From: Nanobdellota archaeon
GTDB taxonomy: Archaea > Nanobdellota > Nanobdellia > Pacearchaeales > GW2011-AR1
NCBI GenBank assembly: GCA_018817905.1
Contig: JAHISS010000013.1
Location: forward strand, 1 to 5,759
Direction: 5' to 3'
Length of the DNA stretch: 5,759 nucleotides
Shown: positions 3,782-5,759 of the stretch, piece by piece
Layout of the letters: every line of letters begins with the position of its first letter
Numbering within the stretch: the first letter of the stretch is position 1
Notes under the pieces: generated by a model
Database searches by the model: none
Told to the model about the DNA's origin: nothing
The model's input: the letters and a program-made list of their open reading frames with translations, nothing else
Translations under genes and position numbers: made by a program

Positions 3782-4970
3782 ATTGTTGGTCTGGCTTTAG
3801 GTATTCTCTATCTGTTTCCCAGGCCCTTTCGAGCCTTACCGCCAAATCTAGAGGTTTTTCTTGTGGCGATTTAGTCATATAAAAAAAAGAGCATCCTCCG
3901 TCAAGTCTGAAGCGCCCGTAAAAATCATCCCCTACCCTTTTTGCTGTGAATCTTACGTCTCCGATTGCTGCTTGTGGAAGTGCCAGAGCACTGTACCTCT
4001 TTGTGAAGTCTGCCTCTTGAGGAGTTATTCTACCACTGAATGAGGCCACACCTAGACAATCATGTATCTGTCCTGAAACATTATCTCCGTCTGTTTCGCC
4101 TACGAAAACCTCAAAGTATCCTTTTGAAGGAAAAACCCAGTCCCAAACTCCCACATAATCTGGAGTTCTTCCGTGAACAATTCTGCCGGTATCCATAAGT
4201 CTGAGTGCTCTTTCTAAGCCTTCTCTTTCGAATGTCAATTCAGGATTGCACGTTGCATTTTGCGTGAAAGTCATTTCTGGGTGGCCTTCTTGCTCATGAG
4301 TCATTAGGTCTGTTGAATATGCGTCAAGCTTTATCCCCTTTCTTTCTAGTGTTCCTTCTTGATCTCCAAACCAAAAGTCGCTATGGCCCAAACCGACTGC
4401 TGCTATTGGCACACCTTCTCTTGCCATTGCTTCTAGCAATTTATTATCTCTGTCAATTTCATGTATTTTTCTAGCTCTTAATTCTGCCTTGTGCTGCGCT
4501 TCATTACATCTACAAAGTTTCCTATGATAGTCTGATTCGCTTTCTCCTTTCGGATGGAATAGAATCCTTTTATGAATCCTTGCCGCTAAGAGCTGCGCCC
4601 TTATGACTGCTCTATTATATCTTAACCATGTTGCTTTGTCTTCTAAAAAGACAGGTTTTAAACTAATCCTTTGGCACATGGACGCCAGGTCCTCCCAGTA
4701 TTGATTTGGCTCATCTGAGTAGCTTGGGCGATAATCTATTCCAGCCTCTCCGCTAAGGGCTTCGTAATTATCCCAAGCGATCTCTTCTAAATCTTCTTTT
4801 ACTTCTTCCCAATCCTCGGGTTGGAGGGCCTCAATACCGACCCGTGTTCCTTTAGGCAATCTCAGAAGAGTTAGTTGAAAACCTCTGCTTGAGGTTGTTG
4901 GATGATTTGATGTTCTGAATCCCAAGGATTGAACGTGCATTCCATGATGAACGCCAACTAGATGTACCAT
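3780..4970 (-). CDS. TraB/ChaN/EreA-like protein with a beta-rich C-terminal domain
   Basis: This 396-aa protein is not assigned with certainty. Residues 3-12 (HLVGVHHGMH) form a strand ending in a GxHH motif, residues 43-49 (RVGIEAL) a strand ending in Glu, residues 173-182 (RDNKLLEAM) a helix, and residues 190-199 (AAVGLGHSDF) a strand ending in GxGH. This order (GxxH, E, RD..L, GxGH) is that of the TraB/ChaN/EreA/TIKI superfamily, whose members include proteases and esterases, so the His and Glu residues are candidate active-site groups. The middle (95-175) is helical and Arg-rich. Residues 270-365 differ: alternating aromatic/Gly strands (YVGVWDWVF, GYFEVFVGE, VSGQIHDCLGVASFSGRI, DFTKRYS, DDFYGRFRL) suggest a lipocalin-like beta-barrel. 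There is no signal peptide or membrane helix. The leaderless start at 4970 is supported by TATA spacing. Arg/Trp/His content and codon choice (CTA, TCC, CTC) differ from the Lys-rich neighbours. Confidence 0.72.
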   Translation of the reverse strand: MVHLVGVHHGMHVQSLGFRTSNHPTTSSRGFQLTLLRLPKGTRVGIEALQPEDWEEVKEDLEEIAWDNYEALSGEAGIDYRPSYSDEPNQYWEDLASMCQRISLKPVFLEDKATWLRYNRAVIRAQLLAARIHKRILFHPKGESESDYHRKLCRCNEAQHKAELRARKIHEIDRDNKLLEAMAREGVPIAAVGLGHSDFWFGDQEGTLERKGIKLDAYSTDLMTHEQEGHPEMTFTQNATCNPELTFEREGLERALRLMDTGRIVHGRTPDYVGVWDWVFPSKGYFEVFVGETDGDNVSGQIHDCLGVASFSGRITPQEADFTKRYSALALPQAAIGDVRFTAKRVGDDFYGRFRLDGGCSFFYMTKSPQEKPLDLAVRLERAWETDREYLKPDQQ

Positions 4971-4974
4971 CCCC

Positions 4975-4985
4975 CAGCAATGCTG
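4975..4985. promoter_or_regulatory. Small palindrome between TATA and start of the TraB-like gene
   Basis: CAGCA-A-TGCTG has two perfect 5-bp arms around a single A. It lies 4 nt upstream of ATG 4970 on the minus strand, downstream of the TATA box at 4992-4998. A protein bound there would block transcription start, so it is an operator candidate, although 5-bp arms occur easily by chance. Confidence 0.25.
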
Positions 4986-4991
4986 AGTGCG

Positions 4992-4998
4992 TATAAAA
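4992..4998 (-). promoter_or_regulatory. TATA box of the TraB-like gene
   Basis: The minus strand reads TTTTATA, centred 25 nt before ATG 4970, predicting a leaderless transcript. The bases before the ATG (TGGGGG) are not a good Shine-Dalgarno sequence. A second AT-rich TATATA tract at 5016-5021 is a less well-placed alternative. Confidence 0.6.
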
Positions 4999-5032
4999 GC
5001 AAACCTTTCCTGAGTTATATATTTTAGATAAG

Positions 5033-5039
5033 TATAAAA
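5033..5039 (+). promoter_or_regulatory. TATA box of the nuclease-like gene
   Basis: TATAAAA is centred 26 nt before ATG 5062 and supports that ATG as a leaderless start. It lies about 35 bp from the oppositely oriented TATA of the TraB-like gene, so the two promoters are divergent and may influence one another. Confidence 0.62.
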
Positions 5040-5061
5040 CTTGTTTCTGTTTTGTTAGTTT

Positions 5062-5514
5062 ATGGTGGAGAAGAATGGTGAAAAGGTTACAATGGGGCGA
5101 AAGAGTCGCGCTGCTGGGGCGAGGTTTGAGTTGAAGGTTCGGAAAAATTTGGAGGCAAATGGCTGGATAACTGACAAGTGGACGAAGAATGTTGACTTGG
5201 AAAAGAGGGAGGTTGTTGCTGCGCGGAGGAAATTTATTCCGGGAAAAGGGTTTATGGGAATTGGGACGGGCTTTCCTGATTTTATTGCGTTTAAACAAAT
5301 TGTTGGGAGGAAAGAGGACGATTTTCATGCTTACAAAGTGATTGGCGTTGAGTCTAAATCGAATGGCACGTTGGACAAACCTGAGAAAGATAAGTGTGCT
5401 TTTCTTTTGGAGAAAGGAATTTTCAAAGATATTTTGATTGCGCGGAAGGGAGAGAAGAAGGGGGCGATTAAGTATGTTGATTTTTCTACTGGGGAAGAGA
5501 GGAGTGTTTTTTAG
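5062..5514 (+). CDS. PD-(D/E)XK (restriction-endonuclease-fold) nuclease-like protein
   Basis: This 150-aa protein has the order of elements of a small PD-(D/E)XK nuclease. A basic N-terminus (MGRKSRAAGARFELKVRKNL) includes a helix with Glu23 and leads into GW. GIGTGFPDFIAF follows with the PD at residues 72-73, then a strand with Glu97-Ser-Lys99 (VIGVESKSNG), and KPEKDKCAFLLEKGIF, a helix where VRR-NUC and Hjc-like enzymes carry a conserved Gln/Lys. It ends in a strand, ILIARKG. Asp73, Glu97 and Lys99 would be the metal-binding catalytic set. Family members cut or resolve DNA in repair, restriction or phage defence; the substrate here is unknown, and no methyltransferase or helicase is adjacent. 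Start 5062 fits the TATA box. ATG 5092 (residue 11) with GGTGA at 5075-5079 is the alternative and leaves the core intact. Confidence 0.68.
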   Translation: MVEKNGEKVTMGRKSRAAGARFELKVRKNLEANGWITDKWTKNVDLEKREVVAARRKFIPGKGFMGIGTGFPDFIAFKQIVGRKEDDFHAYKVIGVESKSNGTLDKPEKDKCAFLLEKGIFKDILIARKGEKKGAIKYVDFSTGEERSVF

Positions 5515-5759
5515 TTAGCCATTTCAAGGATTGCGTTTAATGCAGAAGGAATTTCTGTGATATTTGTTTCTTCTGTGAAGTGCCCTTTGTTATTCTCTAC
5601 GATTATTTCTGAGCCTAAAAGTTCCTTGAATATCTCTTTGTCTGAAAGAGGAACGCAAAAGTCGTTATCTGAAAAGATTGCTACAAAATGGTCTGTGCGG
5701 GATTTAATCTTTTCCCAGTCGATGGGTGTTTCGAGCCAAGGTTTGGCTATTTCTTTTTC
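5511..5759 (-). CDS. RBBP9/YdeN-type alpha/beta serine hydrolase, C-terminal part
   Basis: On the minus strand a frame enters from the right edge and ends at TAA 5513-5511, giving 82 residues. It contains KPWLETPIDWEKIKSRTDHF, then a strand and turn, VAIFSDNDFCVPLSD, then FKELLGSEIIVENNKGHFTE and the end ITEIPSALNAILEMAN. This is the C-terminal pattern of the RBBP9/YdeN serine hydrolases ('I.SD.D..VP', 'GA.II....GHF', 'E.P..L'). The Asp in SDND and the His in GHF would be two of the catalytic triad. The nucleophile Ser (GxSxG) lies outside the window. Such proteins hydrolyse esters or peptides, with largely unknown natural substrates. The stop overlaps the nuclease's TAG on the other strand by 2 bp, so the genes converge tail to tail. 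Confidence 0.78.
   Translation of the reverse strand, partial: EKEIAKPWLETPIDWEKIKSRTDHFVAIFSDNDFCVPLSDKEIFKELLGSEIIVENNKGHFTEETNITEIPSALNAILEMAN

Noticed and set aside
3861..4043. 60-aa plus-strand open frame
   Set aside because: It lies inside the beta-rich end of the TraB-like gene in antisense, with a shadow composition and no start signals.
4852..5328. 158-aa minus-strand open frame
   Set aside because: It crosses the divergent promoter region and overlaps both the nuclease-like gene and the start of the TraB-like gene in other frames; its Asn/Ser/Pro-rich sequence shows no domain.

Overview
The window looks like a compact piece of an archaeal chromosome, most probably from a DPANN-type lineage (Woesearchaeota/Pacearchaeota-like). 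Four things point that way. Several coding starts have a TATA-like box about 25-28 nt upstream and little room for a leader, which is the pattern of leaderless archaeal transcripts. Internal or leadered genes instead carry strong Shine-Dalgarno sequences (GGAGGT). A very short histone-fold-like protein is encoded directly behind a class II lysyl-tRNA synthetase. Most proteins are small, lysine-rich and AT-biased. The lineage is inference; no rRNA is present to fix it.

Layout. Positions 1-137 hold the tail of an unidentified protein. A 262-bp non-coding stretch follows (138-399) with several hairpins and a U-tract. Next come a short DUF362-family protein (400-1167), a 191-bp gap with a terminator-like hairpin and a second set of small structures, and an acylphosphatase-fold protein (1359-1634) whose two catalytic residues are replaced. 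On the minus strand at 1687-1803 is a 38-residue Glu-rich mini-protein with a near-ideal Shine-Dalgarno sequence and a 36-bp internal tandem repeat. Divergent from it is a tight three-gene plus-strand cluster: class II lysyl-tRNA synthetase (1929-3434), a 55-aa truncated histone-fold protein (3437-3604) and a 56-aa two-helix membrane protein (3606-3776). The cluster ends 3 bp from a convergent 396-aa protein (3780-4970, minus) that combines a TraB/ChaN/EreA-like N-terminal region with a beta-rich C-terminal region. A 91-bp divergent promoter region separates it from a PD-(D/E)XK nuclease-like protein (5062-5514, plus). The window closes with the C-terminal part of an RBBP9/YdeN-type serine hydrolase (minus, running off the right edge), whose stop codon overlaps that of the nuclease.

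How the genes work together. Only lysS, the histone-like gene and the membrane protein are clearly co-organised: gaps are 2 nt and 1 nt, and the second gene's Shine-Dalgarno sequence is embedded in the last lysS codons. The rest are single-gene units with their own promoters. I see no transposase, integrase, CRISPR array, tRNA or rRNA. I did not find a convincing new multi-gene system. The best leads are the catalytically altered acylphosphatase, the unusual two-domain TraB-like protein, the Glu-repeat mini-protein and the structured intergenic RNA candidates.
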